DNA of 64,000 nucleotides from Eopsaltria australis (taxonomy: Eukaryota; Chordata; Aves; Passeriformes; Petroicidae): contig JAVTVJ010000001.1 in NCBI GenBank assembly GCA_034509425.1, positions 9,266,001 through 9,330,000 of the forward strand. Direction: 5' to 3'. Position 1 is the stretch's first letter, and the number at the start of each line of letters is the position of its first letter. The notes below the pieces were generated by a model that was not told the origin of the DNA, did no database searches, and worked only from the letters and a program-made list of their open reading frames with translations. A program made the position numbers and the translations under genes. Below are positions 35,727-48,385 of the stretch, in pieces.

Positions 35727-37847
35727 GTAAGCATAAAAATAAAGTGCTGGAAAAAAAACATATTCTTCTTTAAGCTGAGGCTCTCGTAGCTTCCTGATGG
35801 AAAATAGGTGACTGTCACATTGGAGCAAATATTCAGACATTCTTATATCTAGCCAGAGGACATTTTTTTCCAACCAGCCCATCCTTACACTTTTTACTCA
35901 TATTTTTTAAATTACTGCCCTACTTGTCAGAACCACAGCATCTCACAGAGAGTCCAGTTTCAGGCTGAGCTCTGTTTGCTGGGGGAAAGGGGAAGAAAGA
36001 GAGAAGGGATGCCAGAAAGGCAGAACAAGACCATCACTGAGATCTGGCACAGTGAATTTGTGTGTGATTGTTCTCCAGGCCATGAACCAAACAATGCCAG
36101 CTCATGGGGTTTGCCTCTCACTCCTCAGTGAGAGCAGTAGCACAACTCTGGATGACTCCACTTGCTGAGATGAATTCAGCTCTTACATGATAGCATTTTG
36201 TTGTCTAATGAGGAAATCCTCATGAATCTTCTGGGGTTCTCCTTTCCTTTAAACACCTCCATTCTGAGAGGATCCTGCTGTGCCTGCTTGGAGATACAGA
36301 AAAGATAGAGAGGGGATTTTTTTTCACCTTGCATGAACTAAACCATCTGTGAGCATACAATACAGCTAAGAAGGCAATGCTGTATGAAAAGCATTGTTCT
36401 TTTGATCCATTTTCGCCCCTATTTTACCAAGTGCAGAAAATTCTTCATTTTTACTTTGTTCACTATAATTAACAATACTTCATGATGTTAATTAACACTG
36501 CAAGAGGTTAAACCTCAGGCTGACTGTCTCACATGTGGGTATTAGTTCTGTGGATTTGCAAAGCAACATCTGCCTGTGAATAGATTTTTTAAAATAATAA
36601 TTAAATTAAACAAAAGAGAAGCTCTAAGCTGAATTTGTGGCTAAATGATTAATATCTCTCCATGTTAAAGAATTTTTTCCAGCCTATTTTGTTTAATGAT
36701 TTTTAAGTATGAATATTACATGTCATTCTGCAGTTAATTATTTATGCTGATGAAACATGGTACTTTCTGTACCCTTTTTGGATTCTAAATGGAAAGGAAC
36801 ATATTTTCTAGACAGTTCCTTCTGAATAGTGATGGCTCACAGAGGCTTCTTTCATCAGAGACAGAATCATTCTCAAGCCAGTTTAAGAAGGCTGGGAGTT
36901 CACTGGGAAAACTCTGGTGAGAGTAGATCATTCACTGCTGGCCACCAGCAGTGCATGTCAGACTGCCAGCTCTGGGTGGGCTTCAAAGAGCCTGGCCTCA
37001 GAAATCCTTTCCTTCCTGGTGGGAAAACCTTTCACATGAAAGATTAATTAATCATCAAGGTCTATATTTCAGATTTTTTGGGGCTTTAGGAACAGTTTGC
37101 ATCTGTGCAGGATTTTGAACTGAGCTTGGAATCTGACTAAGCAGAACTTTGACATTTTGAGCTTTCATTTTAAATTGACGCGAAAGCAGTCATCAAATAT
37201 TGAAATCCTCCAGGAGCTGGAATTATCTTTTTCCACCCAGTTCCAATGATTATTGTCTATGGATCTCTTTGTAGTCAGATATCCCTCATCCTGTGAGCTC
37301 TTCTAGGCAAGAGTTTTGGCTGAAAAAATTCACAGATATTATCTCTGTTATTGTACCATTTCAGTCACAGAAAGGTATGACTCTCGTGCACCGTAAGTCC
37401 CAGGGAAATACCAAATCCTTAGAGCCAGGCCTTGAGAATTAGACATTCATAATCAATTGATGGCACTTGAAGAAATCAAATGAGATATAAGTCCCAGAAA
37501 AAAAATAAGCTTGTTTTAACCAGTAAGACTACAAAATCTTGTGGCAACCAGTCCCACTAAGAAGCTCAGTGTACCTCAGCATTCAGGAAAGCAGAGCAAG
37601 GTGCTACAAGCTGCTCACTACACATGTACTGCTATTAAGTTAAGGAGGCTTCTTCTCTGGGGACAACAAAGCACTAACATATGGAATTAGAGAACACATC
37701 TTTTACTGAACTAAGCAGTGGGATATACAAACAACATTTGGTGAGACTTCTCTAATTGGTGGTTTCATCAGCTGTGATTAGTCCTTTCTGGAGGTGAATT
37801 TGGAGATACTCTTGAGCAGCCATAGAAATCAGGTGATGCAAAAACTA

Positions 37848-37912
37848 TGCTGCTGCTGCTGCTGTTAGGCACAGACGGAAGCAGACCTGGAAGCAGACTT
37901 GGAAGCAGACCT
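37848..37912. repeat. (TGC)5 and a three-copy 12-bp tandem repeat
   Basis: Five TGC units at 37848-37862 are followed by three copies of ggaagcagacct (middle copy ends ctt) at 37877-37912. Both units are multiples of 3, so an open frame starting at 37847 reads a leucine run followed by GSRPGSRLGSRP. This mimics a signal peptide but is a by-product of the repeats. Confidence 0.9.
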
Positions 37913-39399
37913 GGATTAGCACCTGGATCTCAAATACTCCCCGGCCCTCCGGAAACAGAGACACTGGAAATGGTTCAGTCATGGCAGGGCTCTATTCCAA
38001 TGATGCCCCAAGGCTTGTCCACTGCTGTCCTGGCAGGGACCCCACTGCCATGTCTGGCTCTCTGTCTCCTTGCTTTACTCATCCCACCCATCTCTCATCA
38101 AGGGAATAATGAGATTGGGCTGACATCTTTTTCTGGGAAGCACAGGGTCTCAGCACTTATGCCCATTGCCGCAATGTAGGGAATAGTCTTGGCTGCCTGG
38201 GGAGGGTGAAGGTATTCCCAGCTCTGGGAATGTGGCAACTGGTTTTTCAGGTGCTTGTTCCCCAAACCTCTAATTCAGCTCTAAATGGTGTAAGCACAGC
38301 CTGTTGGCAAGAGCATCTCAGATGTCCATATGGGCTGGGCAGAGAATAGCAAGAGAAAAAGAGACAGGTTATTTCTCAGGGTCTGGCACTCTACCTACTC
38401 TACCTCTACATGCTCCTTGCATGTATTCAGTCTGGGATTCCCTGGAAGTCAGCCCAAACTATGCCTGTAAAACAAACTCCAAAACCTTTGCTACATGTAT
38501 GAGCTATTCAGAAGGAAGTTTGCTGATGTTCCTGATGATGTTGTGCAATTTTTTTTTTATTCCATAAAAAATTTTCGTTGTTAACTAAAAAGAATGAAAC
38601 TATAAAAACTCATGATGGTCTACCCTTCTCGGATGAAATTTTTAAAATTAAAAAAAAAAATATTTGGAGGACTATTTTCAGATACTGTATAACTCCCCAT
38701 ATTTTAACAGGACTGCTCAGGCTGTGTGAAAGTCAGTGCTAATGCAAGCTGTGCCATTGCCAGTACACCAAGCTAGGCCATCCTCAGCTAACTCCAGCAG
38801 CTGCTGGTGCCATGTAAACATATTGTCAGCTGTTTTCTACATTTCCCCAAAGTCCCTTTTGCCTTGAAACCTTCCTCTTCTCAGGATCGTCTATGTTTAA
38901 ACAAAAATATGTTTTCTGACTCCTAACAAAGACATCTTAAATAAAATAACTTCCTGTAATTCTGATAGCAGCTACCACCCTTATTTCCATAGCTTTCATC
39001 ATTCACCTTTAATCCTCTTTCTTTCTTGCTTGTCATTATTTGTTTTTGCCTTTATTCTTTCTGATCACTATTGTTATCCAATTTCCTTTCTTCTTTCATC
39101 TTTCCCTAACTCCCACTGCATTTGTGTCTTGTCATTTTATGATTTTGGTTTTACTCCCCATGTAGTTTTCTATCAAATATAGAATTTTGTAACTGACTTT
39201 ACCTTCATCTTCCTACCTTTTTTCCCTTTTTTCAGTCATGCTCTGAGGATCAGACAAAGCCCAGCAATGCAGGCAGAAGCAGACTTTTCTCACACAAAAT
39301 CTGCAGGGCACAACTGCTCCATCTCTTTCCCAGATGTATGGAAGAAATCCTTTGGCTTCATTTGTTAGTCATATTAGGCTGAAGGCCCTGGGGGATAAC

Positions 39400-39591
39400 A
39401 AATATCTCTTACACTGGAACAGGCTACTCAGGGAAGTGGTCACAGCACCAGCCTGCCAGAGGTCAAGAAGCCTTTGGATAACGCTCTCAGGCACATGATG
39501 TGACTCTTGGGGTGTCCTGCACAGGGCCAGGAGTTGGACTTTGGTGATCCTTGTGGGTCCCTTTCAACTGAGACTACTCCATGATTCTATG
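39400..39591 (+). mobile_element. CR1 LINE, 5'-truncated 3' end
   Basis: Plus-strand CR1 end with 'actggaacaggctactcag', 'gtcaagaagcctttgga', 'cttggggtgtcctgcac', 'gggccaggagttggact', 'gatccttgtgggtccctt' and the terminal 'ccatgattctatgg'. The start is approximate, since the match fades leftward of about 39410. It belongs to the same CR1 subtype as the copy at 48255-48385. Confidence 0.92.
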
Positions 39592-39776
39592 GTTATCTGC
39601 AGTGTGCAGTGCCTGGGATGTGAGGGCTGTGATTGTAAGTGGGGTAGTAATAATATCGGGAATTGGGGTCTGGCCTCACTGTCAGGCTTTGGTTCACTTG
39701 AGTGATGAGGGAAGAGCTTGGAGGAGGCACCTGTGCTACATGGGCTTTTCAAGCATTTATTTATCCTTTTACTTAG

Positions 39777-39803
39777 ACTATTAAAAATATGGGGGGAAAT
39801 GAG
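39777..39803 (+). other. Microexon-like 27-bp interval
   Basis: The acceptor ttatccttttacttag is followed by 27 bp ending atgag and the donor gtaaga. The first frame is open for nine codons and the length is a multiple of three. Very short intervals of this kind are frequent by chance, and there is no neighbouring coding exon. Confidence 0.1.
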
Positions 39804-42369
39804 GTAAGAAAATATCCATGACTCTTAAAAATCTTTGCCATGCATGTGAATAGCAGCAAAATAATGGTCAGAAGTCAAAGTTTCCACCACCAGTCCAGTA
39901 AAAACAGAACAAAGGAAACCCCAAATCTCTTCAGAGATTACTCCATCCCAAGAACCATTTAGTCTAACATCAGACCCATCACATGACCTCGTGATATGTA
40001 AGAAAGAAGAGGTCAGAGGTTAACAAGACGTTTCATCAGTTTCTCCCATAAAATTTCCATATTTGAGATATATCTGTCTTACTTAGTTGAACTGGGTTTT
40101 TTAGACCACTTGGCAATATATGACATGCAGCCATTTCTGAGGTGAAGGATTGCTCCCATGGTAGCAATTACACAAAACAGAATAAGTCTTCTGAATATAT
40201 GAGGGAAGTCCCCTTTCTCCTTTTTCTCTTCCCCAAGGGGAACAGTCTTCAAAGTTCAGAGGTACACTCTCAAACAGATAGAAAATGAATATTTAATACA
40301 TCTTATTTGGGATTTAAGAAATTGTAAAATGGGTCATCAGCTTTAACTACAATTTTAAAAATTTCTGTGATACCAAGTTACTTACTGAAGTTCTGGAATA
40401 CAGCTGTATTTCTCTTAGTTGTCAAACATGGCCATACTGAATGATGTCTTATGCAGTTTCAAGAAAAAGAGATCGTGTCCTTCTCTTGAGAGAAACTTGT
40501 CCTGACAGAGGTGTCAGGGACAATCTACTTCACTCAATTCAGGATTCAGCTCTTTGTCCCTGAAGCCGTTTGCTCAGTGGAGACAGACAACTCCAAGATG
40601 TTTCTCGAGAAAATTGAGCTCACAGACTGTGAGATTGGCAACAGACCTGTCCTAAAATACTCACATTTGGGATGAAATCCCATTCTCCTTTACATGAATC
40701 ATTCTTTGAGCTTAAATAGCTTATGTCAGCAAGGCTTAGACCTAGAAGGTATTGCCTGAACAAAGGGTCCTTGCTGGATTGTACTCGTGGACTAAGTTCG
40801 CTATCCAAACACGCTCCCATGAACTTGCAGTCCTCAGTTGCTCTTCTCTGTCATTTCTGTTCTTGCTCTGTCTGCAACTCTCTTTCCTCTGTGTCACTGT
40901 CTCAAAAGAGGAGTGTTTGATTTCAGACAGCTTGGGTTTCAGGGGCTCAGGTTGCAGAATTTTTCTGGGTATTACACAGTCTGAAGAAACTCCCTCTTTG
41001 TGCTAGCAAGCACCTCCTCTGTAACCCTCACTGATGTATTTTCAGGAGCTGTAGAGAGACAGAACAACTGTCTATGGATCTGCACATATGGTGCTATGGG
41101 TGTAGAAATCCACCACTCAAATACAGGCATTTAAGTACCTCCAGGCTGAGCAGGCAAGCCTTTAAAACTTATGGTTTGATTCTGACCCAACAGTTGTCTA
41201 GAAACAGACATAAGAGTTTTAGGGTGCCAACCTCAACCACATGAATTAACCAATTGAGTTAGCCAGGCAGTCTCTCTCTGCAGCCAACGAAAATGAGAAG
41301 GCACCCCCTTGAGAAACCATGCCAGACCCTAAAAGCACTGTTTGCAATAGCCCTGCTGATGAGAGCTATCCTTAGAATGCACTCACGGAGATCAGCTCTG
41401 TGGGCTTGTGTTCAAGAAGCACAGTGATTAATCCCTGAAGTGAGGAGAAGCAGACAGTACAAAACACCCAAGAGCTAAGCACAAACATACCATCGCCCCC
41501 AGTGTCTCTGGGTCAGAGCTGGTGAGCTCTTGTCTTGGAAGAGGGCAGGTTGCAGGCATGGTGAGGATGGGGAGGATGTGAAGTGAGACAGATGCTCGCC
41601 TGTCTTTTGACCTGGAGAACACACTTCACTTTAGAGTGCTCATTAGGAGGAACTACAATTTCCTCTGTCAGCTTGGTTAATCTGTTTTCACTCAGACTTC
41701 ACGCTTGATAAAGTTATTTGTCCTGTAATGAATACCAATTTAAACTTCTCATGCAAAATTTTGTACTGTAAAGTTATCCTACTGCATGGAAAATATCTCT
41801 TTGCATTTGTGTTTGTGCAGCATCATGCACCAGACTGTTCTCAGGCTGGAAGTAGGGTCCTTGGCCCTGCAATAATGAAAACAAAATTGACATTATTTGT
41901 TTTGTGGTAGTGCCTCTAGGCCTCAATCAAAAATGACACAAGACAACAGATGGATGCAAGTACACGGGGGAAACACAAGACAAAACATTTATTCATTTAG
42001 TAAGCATCGGCCACAGTGCACCAGCTGCTTAGGTATTAAATATTTTGTAGGCATCATTGTATAGATATAAAAATCATAATAATTGTTGTTATAACCTAGC
42101 CTATATGAGAGACAGAAAGGTGTTTTTTTCAGACGGGAATGGAAAATGTGGCCATTAAAAGCAAACATTTCAGTAAGTGTAAGCATTCAGTCATTCTTCA
42201 GCTGTAAACATTACATTATCCTAGATTGTGTTGAAGCTGATAGATGTGTTCTCATTTAAAAGCTGATAAATATCATATTACAATTTTCTGACAAGTTCCT
42301 CTGCAGCACACAACGGGTTATACTGTCAATGTTGGCTAATTTTACATCTGTTCAGATATTCAAACTGTT

Positions 42370-42960
42370 TTGAAAAGAAAACTTATCCCTTCCAAAAACA
42401 CCCCAAAGCATATTGAAGTGTCACTGGTATATGAAACACATAAGAAGGAACAGTGCATAACAAATTTCATTGCAGACATTAGACGAACTTATCAAAATGT
42501 AGAGCTTGTGATTTTAGATTGTACGATTTCAATAAATATTTTATTGACAGTTTTTGAAGCCTGGCTCAAAAATATTAGGCCCCAAGCTTATTGCTCATCA
42601 ACCCCTTGAATGACGTGGTTGTTTTGCCGAATCCATGGAACTACAGGAAAATTTCCAATGAATTTTTTTCTTTTCAGTTGGAAAAATCAAAACTGTAATT
42701 TTTCAGGGCAGTGTTCCAAGATTGATTAAATTCTGCTCAGGGTTATTTTCTCAGACATTTAATTTTATTTCTGCTGCAATCACAGGAGAAGAGTTAGGCA
42801 TGCCTGATTTCCATGTTTCTTTTCATGTCAGAGGTCCATGCTCATGCTGTGGGTGGCCCATCAGGCATGATTTTGTGTATTATTCCCATTTCCAAAAGTC
42901 AAGCTGAAAGATGCTTCCGTAATATGGAAAGACAAGGCTATTTAGTTTAGGCCCAATTCA
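42370..42960. other. Possible conserved non-coding element
   Basis: Non-repetitive, AT-rich, and free of homopolymer runs apart from one T7. The left part (42370-42609) has a 79-codon plus-strand open frame without recognised domain. The right part contains balanced sequence such as 'ggcatgcctgatttcc' at 42797-42812. The texture suggests constraint, but this is inference only. Confidence 0.17.
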
Positions 42961-43271
42961 TTTATGTCTAAAGCAAATATAATTTCCCAGGTGATTTTGT
43001 TTCCCACTTACTTTGTTTGAAGCTTAAAAGCTCCATTGCTCTCAAATTTTATAACTGTTTTCATCTAAGGTAGTTTTTGTTGTCTTCGTTTTCATTTTTA
43101 AGGGACAGAAAATATTCATGGAAATTCTTCCCCCTAACTTTTCATGGACAACCTGAAGCAATTTTAAAGGAAGCACATGAAACAAGTGGAAACATATGGA
43201 GCAAAGAGTTTATGTATATAGTGTATGGTATGCTTTGCCAACATACAGGACATTATTCATAGTTCCAGCTA

Positions 43272-43300
43272 TTTCTTTCTTTCTTTTTTTTTTTTTTTTT
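43272..43300. repeat. TTTC-rich tract ending in T17
   Basis: Three TTTC-like units followed by seventeen T (43284-43300). It could be a simple repeat or the inverted tail of a retrotransposed sequence, but no retrogene body adjoins it. Confidence 0.85.
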
Positions 43301-45446
43301 CTCAAGAATGGGAAGAATGACAGCAATACTGAATTCATTGAATTGGTTCCACGTGTGTCAAATAGTCTGGAACATACTCCCAACTAATATAACTAACCAC
43401 CAACTCCAGAGAAGGCATGTCACATAAGGTAGCAGGCTTTTATTCTTTGCATACACTAGGGAAACATGACATGAGATTTGGAACTGCTTATGGTTGTTTT
43501 CTCTCATCAATAAACAATAACTATCTTTCAGGTACTCATTATGTGTTTTGACAGCTGACAAAATCTGTAAAGTACAATTCCCAGTTATATGGATCATGTG
43601 AGACTCAGATGTACTTTTTCTACATAAAAATCAAACTGTAAAATTTGCTACACACTCCTTAATATTTCCCTTTTTATTTCCTCTGCAAGTGACTCTCTTG
43701 TTAGGACAAATGGAAGTAGCAAGAACCTTGGCTTGTACCCAAGTGACAGAATGTTTTTATAGTGAGCATGCAATTTATAAAGCATTTACATGTACTTGAA
43801 AGTGCACATATATTACAATAATTTTAATTTTTTCCCAAATAGGTATTTTTTAAAGTTCTTGTCTTCCAGCGGATTTAATACTTACTTTGAAAGGGCTAAA
43901 AGTTGGGATATCTCTAACCACCGCTCTTACAGCTTGTCCCATCTCTTATTCTGGCTGACATCTAAATTAAATTGTTCAACACAGGGACAATGCCCATCTT
44001 GGAATAAATGCTCATCTTAGAGCTGAATTTAGTTTTTAGAAAGACATTTATACAAACAATGGCATTCTCCAGTAGCACAATATAAAAGTTGCATACATTT
44101 TCCTCTAATTTAATCCTGGGATTTTGGCATATGGAGTTAATTACTTGAATTTCAGTCTCATGTTTAGGTTGTCAATACCTCTTCTATGGAATTGCAGCCT
44201 TGTTACCCACCAAGCAGTCCAAAATCTTCCCCTTGCAGACTAATAAAAACTTTTGAATTTTGGCCATCTTTGGATTCTTTGGATTTTTGGGTTCTTGACA
44301 ACCTAAGATTGTTTGCCCTTGAGGTCACTGAGATGGTCAGAGTCAGCTCTTAAGACTGTTCCTGCCCATAGCAAACACTTCCTACCGTAAGGAAGCCGAA
44401 ATCTCCTTCAGCAATGAGCTGCAGTTCAGGTTACCACAAGGGGTCAGTAGAAATCAGTGAGAAATATTCCCACCTTCTCCACCCCAGAAACTATGAAACG
44501 CTCACAGCCACTATGTCATTCCCTGTTAATTTCAGGAATCCAGTGAGGGAAAACCAGATGTGATTGGTTTTTCCTTTATAACCAGACAGCTTTTCCCACT
44601 AAAATGTATGAGTGGTTTCCTAATATTATATAGAAGTTTGCTTTTGATCAAAGCTAGCTGGGGTTCAAAAGCTGAGGTTCATTTATTTTTCTAGGATAAT
44701 TTTTCTCTGTACTTGTTCATTACATTTGTTAAAATGAGTGCTTCAAACATGGCACAGAATTATGATCAGGGAGCAAAATTTTTGTTTCTCCTGAACTAGG
44801 TTTTGAAGAATTATTTTTTCTTTCTAAATGAATAGAATTGAATTTAAAATAAATTTAAAATTAAATTTAATCATTTGTCCTTGCAACAAAGCAAGTGGTA
44901 GAGAGCAGTTGCATATATTTTCTCTCCAGATGGTTATGTAACTCTTTTCTATTTTATTCATGACTGCCCCATGAAAACTATTCATCACACTTGCACTGTT
45001 CTCTCTGTATCACATTTCTTTCATTCCAAAGGATGCTGGGGAAAAGTGGGGAGAAAAAAAGATCCCTGACTTGAAGTTTAATTCTCTGTCACTCCTGTGA
45101 CAAAGCTGTATGCCTAGGGAGCATTCCAGTCATAAATGACAGCAAGTTAAAGACCTGCCTACACCACAGTGGGAGCCTGCATCTCATAAACTTTACCAAA
45201 TACCATCTGACCATTTTCCTTCAGGCAAGTAGCAGGTCAAGCTGATGTCAGTTAATCTTATACTGCAGTGGTACATTAGGTACTGTTCATAGAGCCCTTG
45301 AAATTCCTCTCACCTTTTCTTGCTGTAGCCATTCATCCTGAACAGTCCAGATGTAATGCAGAAGAAGAAATGCTGGGAAATAGATTTGAAAATATTCAGA
45401 TTTTAATTTATTGCAGACTTGCAGGAAAAGGCCCAAAATACTGTTT

Positions 45447-45460
45447 AAAAAAAAAAAAAA
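45447..45460. repeat. A14 homopolymer
   Basis: Fourteen consecutive A. No polyadenylation hexamer or retrogene body lies immediately upstream, so a retroposed tail is not supported. Confidence 0.85.
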
Positions 45461-46401
45461 GCCCAGTGGTTGAAGCTGTCAGGGGCTTATGAGTTTGTAG
45501 AGTCATTTGCTAGAAGTATTATTGTACTTTGGTTCATTTATATGATACAGACAGAATAAGTGGTAGAAAATTAAGCTTGATGGGGAAATTTGCCTCCAAC
45601 AAATCAGAGTTTGGCCAATCCTGTTGATGCTCCAGAAAAAAAATTTCCAGTGGTGTCACTGTGCTTTGTTTGGAGCTGGTGTATAATGAATGTATGCTCT
45701 GCGTTGTGCAGAAAGTGTATGCAGTGTGAAAAAGGCTGATTTTTATGCATATTGCAAAACCAAAGCAACATTACTTTTTCAACCCAGGCAGTGACATTCC
45801 CTAGTCCTCTTGTGGCTAATATGTACAGCAAGCAGAGGCTCTGAAGCACTATTTTTCTTTTGCAACACTTGCAATTCATTATGACTGTAAAATGCATGCT
45901 CATCAAAAACAGTTTAAAAAAACCTAATTGCAGTTGAAGATGTAAGAAGCACTAGATTTAGAGTTGCATACTGCTTTGTACATTGAATGTTGTGGGAAAT
46001 CCTACCGAAAATGTAGCAGAAACTGGCCCCAAACTATGCTGGAGGGCAAAAAGTGTAAGCTCCCCACAGGCACTATGAGAAGCTTACCAGCTGACAGCAG
46101 ATGGAAGTGGGATTGTGGCATTGGGATGCTGGTTGCATACCTTGTGTTCAGCTGAAACCTGTAAGTAATCCCTTCCTTCCCTGCTCCCAAGGGAATCTGG
46201 GGAGCCACCTCTAGGGATGGTAGTAAAGGAAAAGTGAAAATGAAATCAGGAGGACCAGAGCTATTTGTGGTGAGGAAGTGCTGTGTCTGCTCCTTGTCAT
46301 CAAGAGAGGTGAACCAACAAAGGAAGCTATGTCTTCGATTCACAAGATTAAAAAATGGCTTTTATTTCTTATTTATAAGAGAAAATACTATTTCTTTTTG
46401 T

Positions 46402-46419
46402 TTGGTTGGTTGGTTGGTT
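46402..46419. repeat. (TTGG)4 microsatellite
   Basis: Four TTGG units plus TT, followed by a short T run. Confidence 0.9.
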
Positions 46420-47710
46420 TTTTTGTGTGATATCCTGGAAAACTCAAATCCAGATTCTTTTGGGCACCAGAACTTATTTCCTCCACTGTGCAGAATGTCA
46501 TTCTTACTTGTAGACATAGAGTTCAAAAAGCTTTTTGAGGCACGGTTGTGTCTGTAGGCCCAAAGTGAGACTGGACCCTTAATGTGCTACCTGCTGTAAA
46601 TAAATATGGAAAGTGATAGGTCATCCATTATGGACTGAATAACCAAGGTGGAGATAAAGCAAGGTGGAGATCCAGACTTGGAGAGCCGAGATACAGGAAA
46701 TGACTAAATGACTTGCCTCAAGTCACATCAGAGCTAGCAACGTCCTGAATCTCCTTTCTGCCTCTTAAACTTCCTGTCTTTATCTACTTACTCCTGCAGT
46801 CATGTTCTGAACTGACACATGTGGCCTGACAGATGCACCTGAATGAGGACAGACATTGTGCCAGTGTCCTCAGGAGGGAAGGCAGAAGGGGACCTCTGGA
46901 TTGGAGCTCCAGTATGCCAGGTGCTCAGGAAAGAGCTCAGATTGAAAGCTTCAGAGGAGCCATGAGGTGAGGAAAAAAAAAAGGAAAGGTTTATACTCAG
47001 TAGGGGGGTAAAAGGAAACTCACTTGATAAATACAAGCTTGAGACATATTTAGAAGCTGGGTATGCAAGCTGAACTTTCCCTGGGGCTAATTGCTGTAAT
47101 GGCATGTTAAATAAATCCTTTCTAAACTTGGCTGTACCACATGAACGCTGTTTAAATAATGAAGTGCTCATGGACAAATTATCAAAAGTATTAGGCAGAA
47201 ACAGGCTTTTATTTAGCCAGAATTGAAATACATGGTGGTTTTTTTTCCATCTAGTTATTGTGACCATCACAAATCAGATAATTTTCTTTTCTGTTAATCT
47301 TGGGGCTTCCTCTCCTTTTGTTGTCCTGGTTAACCACAAACACAACACATGCTTTTCTTCTTTGTTGTTTTGGACTGTTCCATGGCAGAAACAGGAATGT
47401 TCTTTCTCCTCCATTGAGCAGTTGGTAACATGTGGGCTTTTCCTTTTCCATCGTGCATGCTGAAGACAAGGCAAAGCTGCTGGGAAATGGAAGATATTCA
47501 TGAAATGGTAGTCTTGATGGCCAAGCTTCTTGAAGAAGGGTACTTCAGCTGATGAGTTAGAATAGCCTGTGCCTCAATTAAATTTGAATTATGGTGGTCC
47601 ATTCTGAGGAAAAGATAGAGGAAAAAAAAAACAGAGGAATCGAGGACGTTTTTGCAATTTAAAATTCTTAAATCTGGAAAGTTTGTCTCATTCTGGGTAT
47701 ATGGAAATAA

Positions 47711-47852
47711 CTATATATAAATTTATATATATATAAATTTTTAAACAACTATAATCATTAGATCATTATTTTAGATATAGTATATATATAATATATAAAT
47801 TTCTATGGTTTCTTATCTATTACATATGCATACATATTTATATATTCTATAC
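47711..47852. repeat. TA-rich low-complexity tract
   Basis: About 140 bp dominated by TATATA and AAATTT, including self-complementary stretches such as tatataaatttatata. Likely easily melted and able to form hairpins. Low-complexity expansion is the simplest explanation. Confidence 0.9.
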
Positions 47853-48254
47853 AAATGTAGAAATAACTGGATTATCATTCACAGGTTTCCTGTCATGCTT
47901 ATTGTAGTGGGCAAACAATTCTCAAAAAAGAGTTCAGGGGCTCAAATGGCTGGTTGCACCTGAGGCTAACAGACTGCTAATGAAATTCTAAAATATTTTT
48001 AAAGGTTTTCCTAGTCAATGAAATTATAGGAATGATCAACCTAACTGGAGAACCCTAAGTGTCAGTTCCCAAACCATCCAGTAAAAGGAGGTGCTTTGTA
48101 CTGGTCCATCCCTATTCCTTGTGTGTTCAGTGGTTGCTTGTGCTGCTATAAAGTAGTAGAATCGTCATTTAAAACATGCAGCACATGAGGGCTCCTTGCA
48201 AGTGGTAAGAAAGAGAATCTCTTCTGATATTCAACCTCATGATGAGACATGATG

Positions 48255-48385
48255 TAATCACAGACTATCTCAGACTGGAAGGGACCCATAAGGAACATCA
48301 AGTCCAAATCCCTACTCCTCACAGGACTACTTCACACTAAACCATGAGACTGAGTGTCCTTCAGACAGGCTTGGTGCCACTTCGC
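48255..48385 (-). mobile_element. CR1 LINE, short 3' end
   Basis: Minus-strand CR1 terminus. The plus strand reads 'aatcacagactatctcag', 'ctggaagggacccataag', 'catcaagtccaaatcc', 'cacaggactac' and 'caggcttggtgccac'. The landmark order matches the copy at 39400-39591 in reverse, with a small internal deletion. No octamer repeat is left at the left edge beyond the 'aatcacaga' remnant. Confidence 0.85.

Larger units (their letters stand above)
29643..39399. other. Unique non-coding DNA
   Basis: No gene or transposon recognised. Contains (GTT)5 at 31861-31875, a 19-bp exact tandem duplication at 33126-33163, the AT-rich block at 34020-34320, the exon-like interval at 35601-35726 and short tandem repeats at 37848-37912. 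Confidence 0.55.
39804..48254. other. Unique non-coding DNA
   Basis: No gene or transposon recognised. Holds several simple repeats, listed separately, and an AT-rich block at 42370-42960. The 156-codon minus-strand frame at 46800-47270 is the longest here; its translation is low in charge, serine- and leucine-rich, and shows no motif. Confidence 0.5.

Noticed and set aside
37847..38179. 110-codon frame resembling a signal peptide followed by a proline-rich tail
   Set aside because: The leucine run comes from the TGC repeat and the next segment from a 12-bp tandem repeat; nothing downstream resembles a known secreted protein.
43012..43064. Minus-strand interval starting with ATG and ending at a gtaagt donor
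   Set aside because: The supposed acceptor region is A-rich rather than pyrimidine-rich, so splicing is unlikely.
45447..45460. A14 run as the tail of a processed pseudogene
   Set aside because: No gene-like body, polyadenylation hexamer or target duplication was seen upstream.
46800..47270. 156-codon minus-strand open frame
   Set aside because: No domain, no splice or promoter context, and a length within chance expectation for 64 kb in six frames.
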